A DNA stretch of 64,000 bases, taken from NCBI GenBank assembly GCA_025677815.1, contig JAIXMP010000023.1, positions 186,001 to 250,000 on the forward strand, read 5' to 3'. This DNA comes from Phascolomyces articulosus (lineage: Eukaryota > Mucoromycota > Mucoromycetes > Mucorales > Lichtheimiaceae). The notes under the pieces are model-generated. The model was not told the origin of the DNA. It did no database searches and saw nothing but the letters and a program-made list of their open reading frames with translations. Each line of letters starts with the position of its first letter. Within the stretch, counting starts at the first letter, position 1. A program made the translations under genes and the position numbers. Shown in pieces: positions 10,960 through 24,500 of this stretch.

Positions 10960-12015
10960 TCACTTTTTTCCTTTTTATTATTATTATTACCCTTATGCTG
11001 AAGTCATCCATTTTTTCTTTTTCTAAACCAATTCAATTATTGTTTTATTTTATTATTATTAAAAAAATACCCAATTCTTATTTATAAACAAACAAAAAAA
11101 AGTCAAGTCTTCTACTATCAAGCCCAGAGTTGTTACTAGTAGTAATAGTGATGATGGGTTTCTTCCTCCAGTACCCCTGGTTTTACTATTATACCTGTTC
11201 TCGCGCTGATATTTGCTCAATGGAGATAGTTTATATATAATATATCATTGTGTGATCTATAAAAAAGTTGAATGAATAGATATTATTATTGTATAAAAAG
11301 TGGGAAAAATAGGAGTTTTGTTATAAATATATAATAGTCAGGTATATATGTAATATATTTATATATTATACTACTAAGTACTAGTTATTACTAGATAGCC
11401 GTCGTCGAGTCGGGACATAGAATAAGGAGGATGAGGATGGGATATTATTATATATATTTAAATATATGAAAGTGAGAAAGGGGAGGGAAAAAGAAAATTA
11501 TAATAACCAACACACCAACCCCTTCCCATTCCCCTTTTTTTCAAAACATACTCCTTGTCCACAAACATACACACACACCCTCTCTCTATTTCTATTTCAT
11601 TCAACGTGCTTTATTACTAGCTTAAATATTATAATAATGATTAGAATTAGAGTAGGAGAAGGTTCTCTTTTAGTTTAACTTGAGGAAATACTCGTACGTT
11701 AACTCTCCATCATCCTTTTATTTTATTTTTTTTCTATTCTCTTTTTTTCCTTTTCTTTCTTTTTCTCTTATATCCAACTTTACACTCTTTTTTTATATAT
11801 TATATATTATATATTCTATTGATTATTATACTTTTTCAGCCCAACAAAATAAAACAAGGCTGAATAAGATATTATATATATATATATATATATCAAAAAA
11901 AAAAGCTTTTACACTCCTTTATTTTTCTTTTGGTTTCAACCTTGATGACAACGACGAATAACGTCAACGACTATACACACGAATAACAATAATCATAGTA
12001 TATTATTAATAAACC
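10960..12015. promoter_or_regulatory. Long upstream region of the myosin-chitin synthase gene
   Basis: 1056 bases separate the dioxygenase stop from the chitin synthase start. The distal part is AT-rich with short TA repeats. From about 11500 it becomes rich in pyrimidine tracts (CTTTTTTCC types), as in promoters or 5' leaders of highly expressed fungal genes. Open frames here are simple-sequence translations, not genes. Confidence 0.45.
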
Positions 12016-15000
12016 ATGTCCTATCACCATCACAACAACAATCCTACTACAACGACGATGAAGAACTACTCAAAGAATAATAATACAACCATGATAAACG
12101 ATTTGACAGATATCAACAATTTAACAGAAGAAGCTATTGTGAGCACGATTCGATCACGATTCTTACAAGATAAGATTTTTACTCGTATACGGAATTCAAC
12201 TTTAGTTGTGGTCAATCCATACAAAGATTTGATCACTGCTTCGATTTGTGAAACAAGTGAAAAGTATTTGGCTGAATATAAAGAACCGGCAAAAATCACA
12301 CAGGAGGATGATCAACAATATCATCCATCAAGACAACTGGAACCTCATATTTTTCAACATGTCAATCAAGCATATTTTCATTTACGAAGAACGGGACATG
12401 ATCAGTCGATTGTATTCAGGTATACATGCAATACATGTTTTTTTAAATTAATTTTGAGATATGAAAAAGGATATTTACTAAAAAAAAATGGTAATGCAGA
12501 GGATTGAGTGGGAGTGGAAAATCAGATATGCGAATCGCTGCTCTAGAACATTTAATGACACTCAGTGGAGGTAACAATAATAAAAAGACCAATCGAGTTC
12601 AACAACAAGTACAACGCGCATTTACTGTCCTTGAAGCCTTTGGTCATTGTCGAGCTATTGGCAACACCAACGCATCACGTTACGGAAGTCATGTCGAATT
12701 ACAATTCAATGAACGAGGGCGCATGATGGGTGCCAAATTTTTGGATTATTTATTAGAACGAGGACGAGTCACTGAACTCCCTGATGAATCATCCATTTCT
12801 AATTTTCAAGTCTTTTATTATCTCGTGCATGCCAACCATGATATGGAAGAAAAAACACAACTTCATCTTCACCACGATCCTCAACAATTTCGATATTTGT
12901 ATAAAACTAAAGAAGTAGCCCAATCATTTTCCTTATTTTCCACCTCGACTACCCATAACAATAACGATGATTGGATAGATCTCAAATCCAACATGAAAGC
13001 TTTGGGTATTACCAATGACAAGAACGTATGGCAACAGTTGACACATATTTTAGCTGCCATTCTTCATTTGGGTCAATTGCAGTTCATCACCAGTGTATCA
13101 GGTGGAAAAGAAACCATGATCAAAAATACAGCCGTATTAGAATGGATTGCCGAATTTTTAGGTGTCGACACTAAAGCCATGGAAACGCTACTGCTTTACG
13201 AAACCAAAATGGTGCAACGCGACATGACCACCATGGTGTTGGATAGTACACAAGCAACACAACAACGAGATCGATTGGCACAAACATTGTATTCTTTATT
13301 ATTTACTTGGATTGTCGAAGCAATCAACAAAAAATTATGTAAATCCAACTTTGAAAATTTCATCAGTTTGACGGATTTCCCTGGATGGGATATGCCCAAA
13401 AGTAATAATCAAACCACCTTCCTCTCCTTTGATCAATTTCGATTGGCGTTTGCCAATGAAAAATGGCATCAGTTTATGTTGCAACATACCTTTGATCATC
13501 ATGTTGAAGTGTATCGAGAACAAGCCATAGATCGTGATCCAGCCACGTTTCAATCAAAAAGTCAGTCGTGTATTTCACTCATGTTGGAAGCCTCTTCCTT
13601 ATCACCTAATACGACAGCAACAACGACGAATAATAATCATAGTAATACAACAGCTGCATCGACCATGACGATGGAACCATTTATTCAAAAGAACAAACAC
13701 CATCCATGTCTTGCCATTAAACGACCTGATACATTTATCATTCAGCATTTTACTGGATCAGCCACGTACCAACGACATTCATTTTTGGAAAAATGTCAAG
13801 AGTCAGCTTTACATGCTGATTTTGTAGCTTTATTTACAAGTGATGAATGTAATAATACCTTGTTGAAAAAATTATTCAAACAAAAGACAATTCATACAGA
13901 ATTAAAAGGACCGGCTATCGTGGCTGTTGAACAATCTTCTAAACCACGTCGATCGCCTTCTGTCAAACGGAAAAGTAGTACCATGAAATCCATGAACAAA
14001 CAACAACCTACTACAATGATCGAAGAAGGAAGAGAAGAACAACAAAAAGAAAGCAATATAAATGAACCCCCCACCAGTACGAACAATAATAGAAAGAAAC
14101 GACTCTCTTCTTCCCCGCCCATACAACAACCAAGTGGTGGTCCTTTACATCCATTAAATGAAGCCATGGATGAATTGTTCCGTACATTACAAGAAACAGA
14201 GATTTGGTGGGTCTTGTGTATGATCCCAAATGATTTACATTTACCCAGTTCGTGTGATGGAAAAAAACTGACCTCACAAGTTCAAATGTTCAATGTATTG
14301 GACTTGGCTATCCGTGCAAGACATGAATACAAGATTAAAATGACCATTCCTGAATTTGGAGAACGATATGCTGATATTATTCAAAGTACTTGTAGTAGTA
14401 CAGACATGAATGCTGATTTACGAGAAATGTGTTTTGCTGTCATGGGTTCCTTTAATTGGAATAATAAAATAATGGTGGTTGGTGAAGAGCAGGTAATTCA
14501 TTTAATATCCTTAAAAATCAATGAATGAAAGAATAAAAGTAATGACAAATGACTTTCTTTTTTTTTCTTTATAGATTTATCTTCATGGATATGCTTGGAC
14601 GGTCCTTGAAAATCGATTAAGAGCCATTGAAAAACGAGAACAGCGCCGGACGCGATGTTTAGCAAAAGGCATTCCATTTGGTAAATAATAAAGGAAGTTA
14701 CTATCAAGCACATTTTTCATTTTCATCAACTAAATAAACAATAACCCCTATTTATCATAGATGAAGAAACAGGCGAAGCTGTACCAGGAGCTGCTGCACT
14801 GCTTGACCCATGCAGTAATGACAATGGATCCTGTATCATGAACTCTGTCATCGAGGATGGATCCACTTTTTCCGACGACAATGGCTATACCCAATGCTAC
14901 ACGGACTCTGGTTCCATGTATAGTGGATCCCAAGCATGTGATGATACAACACATAGTAACACAACCGTGACAAAAACCCCAAGTGACAAATCACTAGATA

Positions 15001-18000
15001 AAAAGAACAATAAAAAAAAGAAAAAGAAAAAATCCAATACCAGCAAAGCTCGTGGATTTTGGGTGACTTTAACTTGGCTCTGTACATGGTGGATCCCTAG
15101 TTTATTTTTACGTTCTTTGGGAAACATGCGACGGTCCGATATTCGTATGGCATGGCGAGAAAAAGTCACTTTATGTACCTTGATTTTTATTCTTTGCGGT
15201 GCCATGATTTGGTTTATTTGTTTTTTCGGTCGATTGTTATGTCAACATCAAGATCTATATACTCAATCCGAATTGCAAGCTCATAGTGATAAAGACAATG
15301 CATATGTGGCTATCCGAGGAGAAGTGTTTGATTTAACTTCGTTTGCTCCTCGTCATTGGGCAAGTGAAGTGATTCCTGCCAATGCTTTGTATCAATATGC
15401 AGGTCAAGATATTAGTGATTTATTCCCTGTTCAAGTGTCTGCTTTATGTGATGGCAACAATGCGCCTGTACCGAAAGAAGTAACTCTGGATACGCGTATC
15501 AATATCACGGATTCCAATGCTGGTTATCATGATTTCAGATACTTTCGTGACGATTATCGACCGGATTGGTATTTTGAACGTATGGTGTATATGCGAAAAA
15601 ATTATCGATTGGGATTTATGGGCTATGATATGGAAGATATCAAGAACCAAGCGTCTTCTCCTGTTCAAGTTGGCGGGATCAGTACGGAACGTCGGTGGGC
15701 TATTTTACACAACAGTGTGTATGATTTAACCTCTTATATGATGGGCGGTCGTGGAATGAAAGAAGGGTCACCAGAACAACAACGACTAGAACAAGAAGAA
15801 AAAAACAATTCCTCAACATCGACCAAGAAACAAGTGGATCCTAATATAGGCGCTGATTTCATTGATAATTCCATCGCGGAATTATTCCGACAATTACCTG
15901 GTACCGATATTTCGGCTCATTTCGATGCTTTACCTTTGGACAAGGACAAACGGATCCGTCAATTGACATGCTTGAGAAACCTGTTTTTGGTGGGAAAAGT
16001 TGATACCCGGAATTCACCCAAATGTTTATTTTCAGAATACTTGTTATTGTTGATCACTGTATTTTTATGCAGTGTTATTCTATTCAAGTTTTTGGCCGCC
16101 TTGTGTTTAACGACTAGTAGCAAATATGATAATGAAGAATATGATAAGTTTATTGTATGCCAAGTGCCCTGTTATACCGAAGGCGAAGAATCATTACGCA
16201 AGACCATTGATTCGGTGGCTGCTTTGAAATATGATGATAAACGAAAATTATTGTTCTTAATTGCCGATGGTATGATTGTTGGTAGTGGGAATGATCGGTC
16301 GACACCACGCATTGTCTTGGATATTTTAGGTGTGGATCATCGTACATATGATCCAGAACCTGTATCGTTTTTATCTTTGGCTCAAGGACAAAAACAACAT
16401 AATATGGCCAAAGTGTATTCTGGGCTCTATGAGTATGCTGGTCATTGTGTTCCTTATATTGTCGTGGTCAAAGTCGGTACACCGGATGAACGCCATAAAT
16501 CTGGGAACCGTGGTAAACGTGATTCTCAAATGGTATTGATGCGATTTTTGAACAAGGTCCATTACGATTCCCCCATGACACCTTTGGAACTGGCTATTTA
16601 TCATGAATTAAAAAATGTCATTGGTGTTCACCCCAGTTTTTATGAGTTTGTCCTTATGATTGATGCCGATACTGAAGTAATGCCTCATTCATTAACACGT
16701 ATGGTTAGCCATTTTGTCCGGGATCCCAAAATTGTCGGTTTATGTGGAGAAACCATGTTATCAAATGAAAAAGATACATGGGTGACCATGATTCAAGTGT
16801 ACGAGTATTATATTTCGCATTACCTTTCCAAAGCCTTTGAATCGTTGTTTGGTTCCGTCACCTGTTTACCTGGATGTTTCTGCATGTATCGTATTCGATC
16901 CACAACGCACAACAAACCTTTATTGGTCTCCCACCCAGTAATTCATGATTATGCTGAAATTTTTGTCGATACATTGCATAAAAAGAACTTGTTGCATTTG
17001 GGTGAAGATCGGTATTTAACCACTTTAATTTTGAAACATTTCCCGAATTACAAGACCAAATTTACTTCGGATGCGGCCTGTATGACCAATGCACCAGATC
17101 AATGGCCTGTGTTATTATCTCAACGACGTCGATGGATTAATTCGACCGTACATAATTTGGGTGAACTCATGTTTTTACCCCAATTATGTGGATTTTGTTG
17201 TTTTTCCATGCGGTTTGTTGTCATGTTGGATTTATTAAGTACGTTAGTGATGCCCGCAGTGGTGTGTTACCTTGGTTACCTAATTTACCAATTAAGCACG
17301 AGTACGAGCCAAGTCCCACTGATTTCTATCATTACGTTGGCTGGTGTGTATGGGTTACAAGCCATTATTTTCATATTAAGACGCAAGGTAAGGTTTTATT
17401 TGGAATAATAATACTAAACCATACTAAAAACGAGAGAAAAGAAAGAAAAGAAAATTATTTATTGGCTTATGTGGCTAGTACCATTAAACCCATTTTTATT
17501 GTTTTTTTTTGTTTCATTAGTGGGAACATATTGGCTGGATGATCGTCTATATTCTTGCGGTACCTGTCTTTTCCTTTTTAGTCCCCATCTACGCGTTTTG
17601 GCATTTTGATGATTTCTCTTGGGGTAACACACGTATTGTATTGGGTGAACGAGGTCAAAAGAAAGCCGTGGGTCCAGAAGAAGGTACCTTTGATCCATCT
17701 ACGATTCCTACCAAACGATGGGCTGAACATGAATATGAAGAGCAATGGAGTGATCATCATGCTCATGACGAGAAAACAGATATATTGGATGATGAAGACA
17801 CTTCTTATTATCGTGGTAATACTAATGGTGGTCCACCAACAACCACGGGAAGTGTAATTTCATCCCCTTCGTCTTGTCGTTACACACAACATATCAATAC
17901 CTCTTCTTCGATCCTATCCCCTTCTTCCAACAACAACACGGTAATGAAACGAAATCATCCTACGGAATCTGAGATTTTGAAAGAAATTGAACGGATCTTA

Positions 18001-18135
18001 GATACGCATGATTTAATGTATCTTACTAAAAAACAAGTGCGAGATACACTTTCTCGAACGTTTGGTATGGATATGAATTATAAACGTGATTTTATCAATA
18101 AGATGATTGAACAATCGTTGACGGAACGACTTTAA
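12016..18135 (+). CDS. Myosin-motor chitin synthase (class V/VII type)
   Basis: Five exons (12016-12419, 12500-14492, 14575-14680, 14761-17387, 17521-18135) give 1914 residues. The enzyme polymerises UDP-GlcNAc into chitin at growing tips; its motor-like head helps place it along actin. The head (about 30-800) has a P-loop RGLSGSGKSD (135-144), a switch-I-like NTNASRYG and a switch-II-like DFPGWD. A membrane segment, a cytochrome-b5-like module (from AYVAIRGEVFDLTSF), more helices and the GT2 domain follow. Catalytic motifs are DADTEV (about 1468), EDRYLT (about 1583) and QRRRW (about 1621). After four or five terminal helices comes a DEK-C domain (about 1856-1914, SEILKEIERIL to TERL). The P-loop is atypical (Leu for the usual Glu). 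Length fits the family. Confidence 0.95.
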
Positions 18136-18662
18136 AAAAATCTTATATTGTATGATTATTACTTATTATATTTATAATTATTATTTAAATAAAATAAAAT
18201 AAAAAATAAAAACATAATTTATTCCTTTTTTTTTCATTTGTTCCAGACTTACCATAAACCTATTCATATCATCAAAAAGAACAATCATGGTTTGTTTTAT
18301 ATAGTTTTATAATGTTTTTATCAACTGTGTTTATATATAAATAAATGTAAATATATATGTATATATAAATAATATAATTTAGTTTGGGGGGGGAGGAGAA
18401 GGAGAGAAGGTGGATAATAATACAGATTTGGGGACTTTTTTTTGTGATTGATGTATGGTAAAAAAAAATGCATGGAAAACTTGGAATATCAATAAAAAAT
18501 AGACTATTTTTAATGAGGGCTGTTATACGATGCAATTCTTTTTTTTTCAAACGCTTCAATTCTAAAAAAAAACCGTACGGTTTTACGATACATCATCCAT
18601 ATAATAATAATAATACAAAAGTTAGAGAAACAAAAGGGTAGTTGTATTAATTATCATTATAT
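18136..18662. other. Convergent 3' region
   Basis: This lies between the chitin synthase stop and the expansin-like stop. AATAAA-like runs at 18187-18215 are plausible polyadenylation signals for the chitin synthase. AT microsatellite-like stretches follow at 18330-18370. No gene seen. Confidence 0.5.
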
Positions 18663-19692
18663 TTATACCCAATCCCAAGTAATGTCGACACGACCAGCAT
18701 CAAAATCAGCGATTTCAGCAAAAGCAGCTGGACTCAAATCTATAATAATAATTGGAGATTAATGAATTTTTTGTTTTTTATATAAGGTGCTTAACCTTAT
18801 TCATCCTGTTGCTGGTTCCTGAAAAAAAAAATTATAACTTACCAATATCACCTTTGGCACAAGTGGGGCAAGTATCAGTGACTTCAACAGTAACACTACC
18901 GTTAGGACCCTTGATTTGAACCTTACGACCACACTTAGGGTTGTTGTTAGGATTAGCACCATTTTCCATGTCAACATAGTTCATTGCACAAATGAAATCA
19001 GAATCGGTGTTGGTAATACCACAACTTCCTAAGCCTGTGTTGTAAAAGGTACCTTCACCTGAGAAAGTTCCCTTAAAACCACCAGAGCCACTACCAGAGG
19101 TAGGCTTTGCCTTAACAGTGGTAGTTGTAGTAGTGGTTGTAGTGGTGGTGGTAGTAGTTGTAGTAGTAGGCTTAGGCTTGGGAGCTTTGGTAGTAGTGGG
19201 CTTGGGAGCCTTGGTGGTAGTGGGTTTGGGTGCATGAGTGGTAGTAGTGGTAGGTTTAGCTTTGACGTGAGTAGTGGTCTTTGACTTTTCCTTTTGATGA
19301 TGATGAGTCTTCTTGGGAGCGTGAGTCTTTTTAGGAGCTTCGGTGGTAGTAGGTGTAGGTTGTTGTTCTTGTTGTTCTTGTTGTTGCTTCTTTCCACCAT
19401 GAGCGGGATGACCAGCGGCCTTGGCTTCAGCATAAAAAGCAGAAGCTTCAGCGGCAGCAACAGAAGATTGAGAAGCAAGAGCAGCCTTTTGCCACTTTTC
19501 ATTATCAGCAGCCATTTGATCAGCAACAGCTTGTTGAGAAGCAATGGCTTGTCGTTGCCAAGCTTCATGATCGTAGGCACGTTTTTCTACGACGTCTCGT
19601 TTAAAGGATTCAGGAATGGGCATGGCATTGACCAGCGTAGTGGCAATCACCAACAACGTTGCCATGAAAAGAAAGATTTGTTGATTCATCAT
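18663..19692 (-). CDS. Secreted expansin/barwin-like double-psi beta-barrel protein
   Basis: Two exons (18843-19692, 18663-18739) give 308 residues. A signal peptide (about 1-23, ending LVNA) is followed by two dibasic KR sites (about 32 and 38) that Kex2 could cut. An Ala/Gln-rich helical region with a repeated motif (EAWQRQAIASQQAVAD, then EKWQKAALASQSSVAA) comes next, then a long Thr/Pro/Lys linker likely to be O-mannosylated. The C-terminal ~100 residues form the RlpA-like/expansin domain: GTFYNTGLGSCGITNTDSDFICAMN, CGRKVQIKGPNGSVTVEVTDTCPTC and a final DITWDWV. Such proteins loosen or bind wall polysaccharides without hydrolysis, or resemble cerato-platanin/barwin-like effectors. It could act on the fungus's own wall or on plant material. 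A second ATG immediately follows the first. Confidence 0.9.
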
Positions 19693-21556
19693 TTTATATA
19701 ATATACAAATGATTAAATATAAAAAAAAGAAAGGAAGGGGTTATATGTATATAAAGGATAGGAAATGGGTGTCTTTTTTTAGTTTAATAAAAGAAAGAAG
19801 AAAAGAGAACCAGATGCTCTTTTTTTTATATTTTATATATGTGAAAGTAATCACAAAAAGTAAAGAAGTGAAAGAAAGGAATGGGTTAAACTTAAAAGAA
19901 GTTAGTTTGCTTTTCACTTTTATATGTTTAAAGAAAAAAAAAGCTTTTTTCATTGATAAAAAATCCGCAATTTAGCTTGTACGACATTTGGTTTTTGCGT
20001 TCCATCTTTATTATTACCTCTTTATTCTTTCTTTCTTTCTTCATGTGTCGTTTCCCTTGGTCATTATATTACTCTCCCTTTTTTATTACGTGTTGCTGCT
20101 TTTAAATTAATAACACGCATATATTTTATAGTCATTATATTTACTTCTTACTAACTTCTAAGACTTTATTCAATATCTATATCTCTCCACTACTATCTAA
20201 AATCTATCAATAGTTATAAATAATAGTATAGGACACCTTAAGTAGTAGAATTAGGTGAAGTATATACCATTTCTGTAAATAAGAGCGAAGTTTGAATATG
20301 TGTTACCTTTGAATTGCATTATCTGTCTTTATTTTACAAACTCATTCTTCTTTTTATATTTTCTACCCTCTTTTTCTTTGATCCTTTATGTTATTCAATG
20401 GTAAAGCCTTTTTTTCATTCATTCATTCATTCAATAATGAAAGAAAGAATGAAACTAAAAAGAATGACCCTGCATATTAAAAAAGTGATATTTTAGGACC
20501 CTATTGACTTAATCAAATAGAAAAAAGGTAGTCTGTGCACACAGCAACCTATTAGAATGAACTTTTATAAAAAAGATTTCATTCAACCTTTTTTATTTGT
20601 AAAACCACGTAAACGGAGTTCAACACGTTTCTTGAAATCCAAAGAGGGAAAAAAGAGCATGGCACGATATACTTTGGTTATATGCATTTACCATCTGAAT
20701 AGGAGAGGGGCTGTTGTATTACACTATTTATGATGCAACAGCGGACCTCGTCATAAAAAAACTGACAATGAATCTTGTTTTGTATAACCAATATACTTAA
20801 ACTCCTCCTAAAAATTATCAGCTTTCATAACCCATCTATTAAGTGTAAGTATAAGTATGCTAGTAATAACAGTTGTCTATTCTCGAATAGTCGAATAACA
20901 TATGGCATTTTTTTTATTGTTTTAAAAACCATTTATACTACACTAATAGAGGAATGGTGTATAAAGTAAATCCCAGGTATTTGTTAAAAAAAAGGGTCTA
21001 TTCAACTAAACCGTATTTACTATAAAAAGGGGTGTCCGTCGCGGAAGTATATATTAGTGGCGAACAACTTTTTTTTATTAATAGTTACAAGAAATGCATG
21101 TTACTGCATTTCACCAATGAGAAAAAAAAATAGAATATACTAGTAGTAATAAGATCATTATCATCCATCCACAACATCCATTATCCAATCATATAAATGT
21201 TTGTTTGTTAACAAAACCTTAATTATATATAAATACTTGTTTTTTGATACACTAGATCTTTTTACTATCCACATAATGATCGAGATCAGATCTTATCTCT
21301 CTTATGTAATATATAACAATGGTCCAAAAAAAAAAGTATATTTTTTTCTTTAATATTTTTATAGATAAGTATAATGAAAAAAAAAAAGAGTTTGAACAGT
21401 ATATGCAGAAAATAAGAAAAAGAGGGTGAGATGATTTGGTAGGTACAAATGAAAAATAAGAAAAAAAATACACAACATGAAAAATATTATATAATGTAAC
21501 TATATAAAATAGACTTTGGAAACAAGATGAAAATAATAGTAGTAATAGTAAAAAGC
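19693..21556. other. Gene-poor intergenic region
   Basis: 1.9 kb upstream of the expansin-like gene and downstream of Doa10. It includes runs of A/T and short direct repeats (TTCATTCATTCATTC near 20415). One open frame of 57 residues starts at 20557 (basic segment KPRKRSSTRFLKSKEGKK), but it has no recognisable family and no supporting context, so I do not call it a gene. Confidence 0.4.
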
Positions 21557-24500
21557 TTAATTGTTATGCTGACGAGGATGATGATGATTATCAAAGTTGT
21601 GCAGTACACGTCCTACCAGATAATTATCTTCACGAACCGTCTGCACCCAATTTTGTCCAAACTTGGCTCCAATACGACACAAATAATAAACACCTACACC
21701 CACAAGAGCAGCAGGATACATGACTTGAATTAATCGAATTTGTCTTGCTAGATCTTTTTCATCTATATATATATATATATAATGAATTTTTCTGTATGAG
21801 TATACAATTACCATTCTTATCATCTTTTACTTTAGTCAGAAAAATGATTATTTTACCAAAGAGCTTAATATTGGCCAAGGCCATTAAAAATGGAAACACT
21901 GTCATGATCAAAGTAGATCCAATGGCTGGTAATATAATTTTATATGTAATTTCACGTAAATGAATGGTTCGAAGTGTATGTTGGAAAATCTATTATAATA
22001 AATTAATAATAATGTTAGACTAATTTTCTTTTTTTATTGTTCATGCACTATCACAATGGGTCTCGCCTCCTTTCCCCCGCCTCTCAGCCACAATCAAGCA
22101 TTGGTAATTAAAATAAACAAATAACATCATCATCCATTGTGTAATCAAAATGAGGACCCTTGTTTTTTTTTCTTGTTCCCTTACCAAATTCACATGACCA
22201 CGGATAGGATTCTCAGGTCCCAAATGAATGATGCCATGGAATGTACTCATGCAAGCAATGCCTCGTGTCCACATGGATAAAATTTCAATGGTGGGTGGTT
22301 TAAGTCCATAATCTTGAAGTGGCATAATGACATATAGTTCTACCATTAATCCTATCATTAAAGGTAGAATCACACCCAACGTGACAATCAAATAAGTTGC
22401 CTTGCCCAGCTATATCATAGCCAATGGGAGAGAAAAAGAGGTAAATATATTATTATTTTTTCCCATACTGTATCTAAACTTAGAATACAGACAGGTTTTT
22501 TTTACACTTTGTCACATCAATATAATAAATAAATAAATCCTGTGTTAAAACTTACCAAGTAAAGTGCATCCGATACATAAAAATAAGCACGACGGATAAA
22601 CGCTGACATTGAAGCTTGGTGTGAAATATCCATGACAGCATCCACTGACTTGTAAAGCAACACAATACCAAACAACATCAATGTGGATCCCACAAAATAA
22701 GCATAAAGATCATGGACTTCACCAGGTGTATCCAACCATTGTTGATAAACAGTTCTACCAAGAGCGATCGGTAATATGGTCATGGTACAAACAAATACAC
22801 TACTGGAAGACCACAGAGCTAAAAGGAACAAGATCATGCGTTGCTTGAATCGAGGTGGGATATACACAACACAAGTATTAGCTGTCAATACATCGTCGCT
22901 TGTTCCTCCAGGGGGTCGTGGTGCTGCAGGATGACCTAATCGACGTTCATTTTCATCCAGGATTTGTAATGTTTCAGGGTGCACAGGAACCAACATACGA
23001 CGGGTAGGATCAAATGGGACCGCATCATGTTTGGGTGCCAATACAACTTGTCCATCATACACAAAAGTGGCTATGCCTGGATATTCGCCCATCAAAGGAT
23101 TCAATCGATGATGGGATGGGTAAAACCATGAAAACCAACTGAAATAATGCCAAACCCCTTCTTCTGCTGCATGGCGTTCTCCAAACATAAACGACGTCAA
23201 TCGTAATTTTCGACAAAGGAACCGCATCCATTGAATCGCCAAATTTTTTAATACACGTTTGGGTTCAAAATATTTCACCATGGCAGGAATAGCAATATGA
23301 ACAATTAAAAAGTCGATTGGTAAGGTGGAAAGTGGTTGTCTATTTAATAACCTGTTAGTCAAGATTAAAAATATTCTTTATACATGTTATCCATTTCATA
23401 TACAACCCCACCCCCACCCTTTTGCTCATTTTCTCAGTAGCCATCAATCCACATTATTATTTGCAATAAGAAAATCATATCCTATAAACTTACAACATAT
23501 TCCAACGTAAAGGTAAAATATTATTACCAGCTACACTAAGACACCAAACAACACCACCTACACCTGCCACAATGACACAGGCATAAGTAATACCGCTGGC
23601 ACCAATCTTTTGTAACTGTGTCAATACAGGCCGTTCAACAATTTCCTTGATAGGATGGAATTGTGGATCATTGGGATCACGAATAAACCATAATACACCA
23701 GGTCGAACAATTTCACGTCCCACAGCGACCAAGATAGCAAAGAAAAACATGAAAGCGGTACCCAAGAACCAATGAAGAAAGACAGAAGCCAAGGGATGGG
23801 AATAAAGATACGAGATTCTGCTATCAATAGTGCCATCTTTAAAAAGAGACAAGGAAGACATATCCAAAAGAATACCACAGACAAAGGGGAACAGTAATAA
23901 TTCAATGGCAATAAACATGGCGACTTTGAGAATGATACCTTGTTGTCGAATCACTTGACGTGCGGATCGGCCAAATGTAGCATAAGCAGCATGGGTGCGA
24001 GCCAGATACCAGTAACTTACAGCAATAATGACGGCATAGCCAATGGTAATACAAATAAATCGATCCAAGGCCGTTTGACCAATGGCAATACTATGATAAC
24101 GTTCTAATCGATAACGAAGGGCAGGTTTGATTTGCTCCATCAAGTTACTGAGTGTAATTTGGGTATCGTTCCAATCGGTAAATGACATTGTTGTTGTCGT
24201 CATACTAGTACTACTACTACTACTACTAGTTTTTGAAAACCAATTATTGATTACTGTCGAGTAAGCATTGGGGGATGGCGATGGCGATGGTGGTGGTGGT
24301 GGTGATGAAAAGAAAGATGTGGGCATGGATGAAACAGGGTATATTTGTTGATCAATATAGTTGTACAAATCGGTAGTCCATTCGATCGTTGTATCTTTGA
24401 TCCAATGGATCGTTTCCATAGGGATAAGAGATCGGTATAATCCTTGAACACCATGGATCGAAGGAGTTATAATACGAGGTACCAAAGGCCAAATATAAAC

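Noticed and set aside
11466..11961. Overlapping frames upstream of the chitin synthase
   Set aside because: Translations of pyrimidine-rich and TA-rich promoter DNA without domains.
19029..19580. Leu/Pro/Lys-rich frame inside the expansin-like gene
   Set aside because: It is an off-frame reading of the Thr-rich linker; the in-frame product has a signal peptide and a complete domain.
20557..20730. 57-residue basic frame in the gene-poor region
   Set aside because: No homology cue, no splice context, no codon signal beyond chance; kept only as a note in the region entry.
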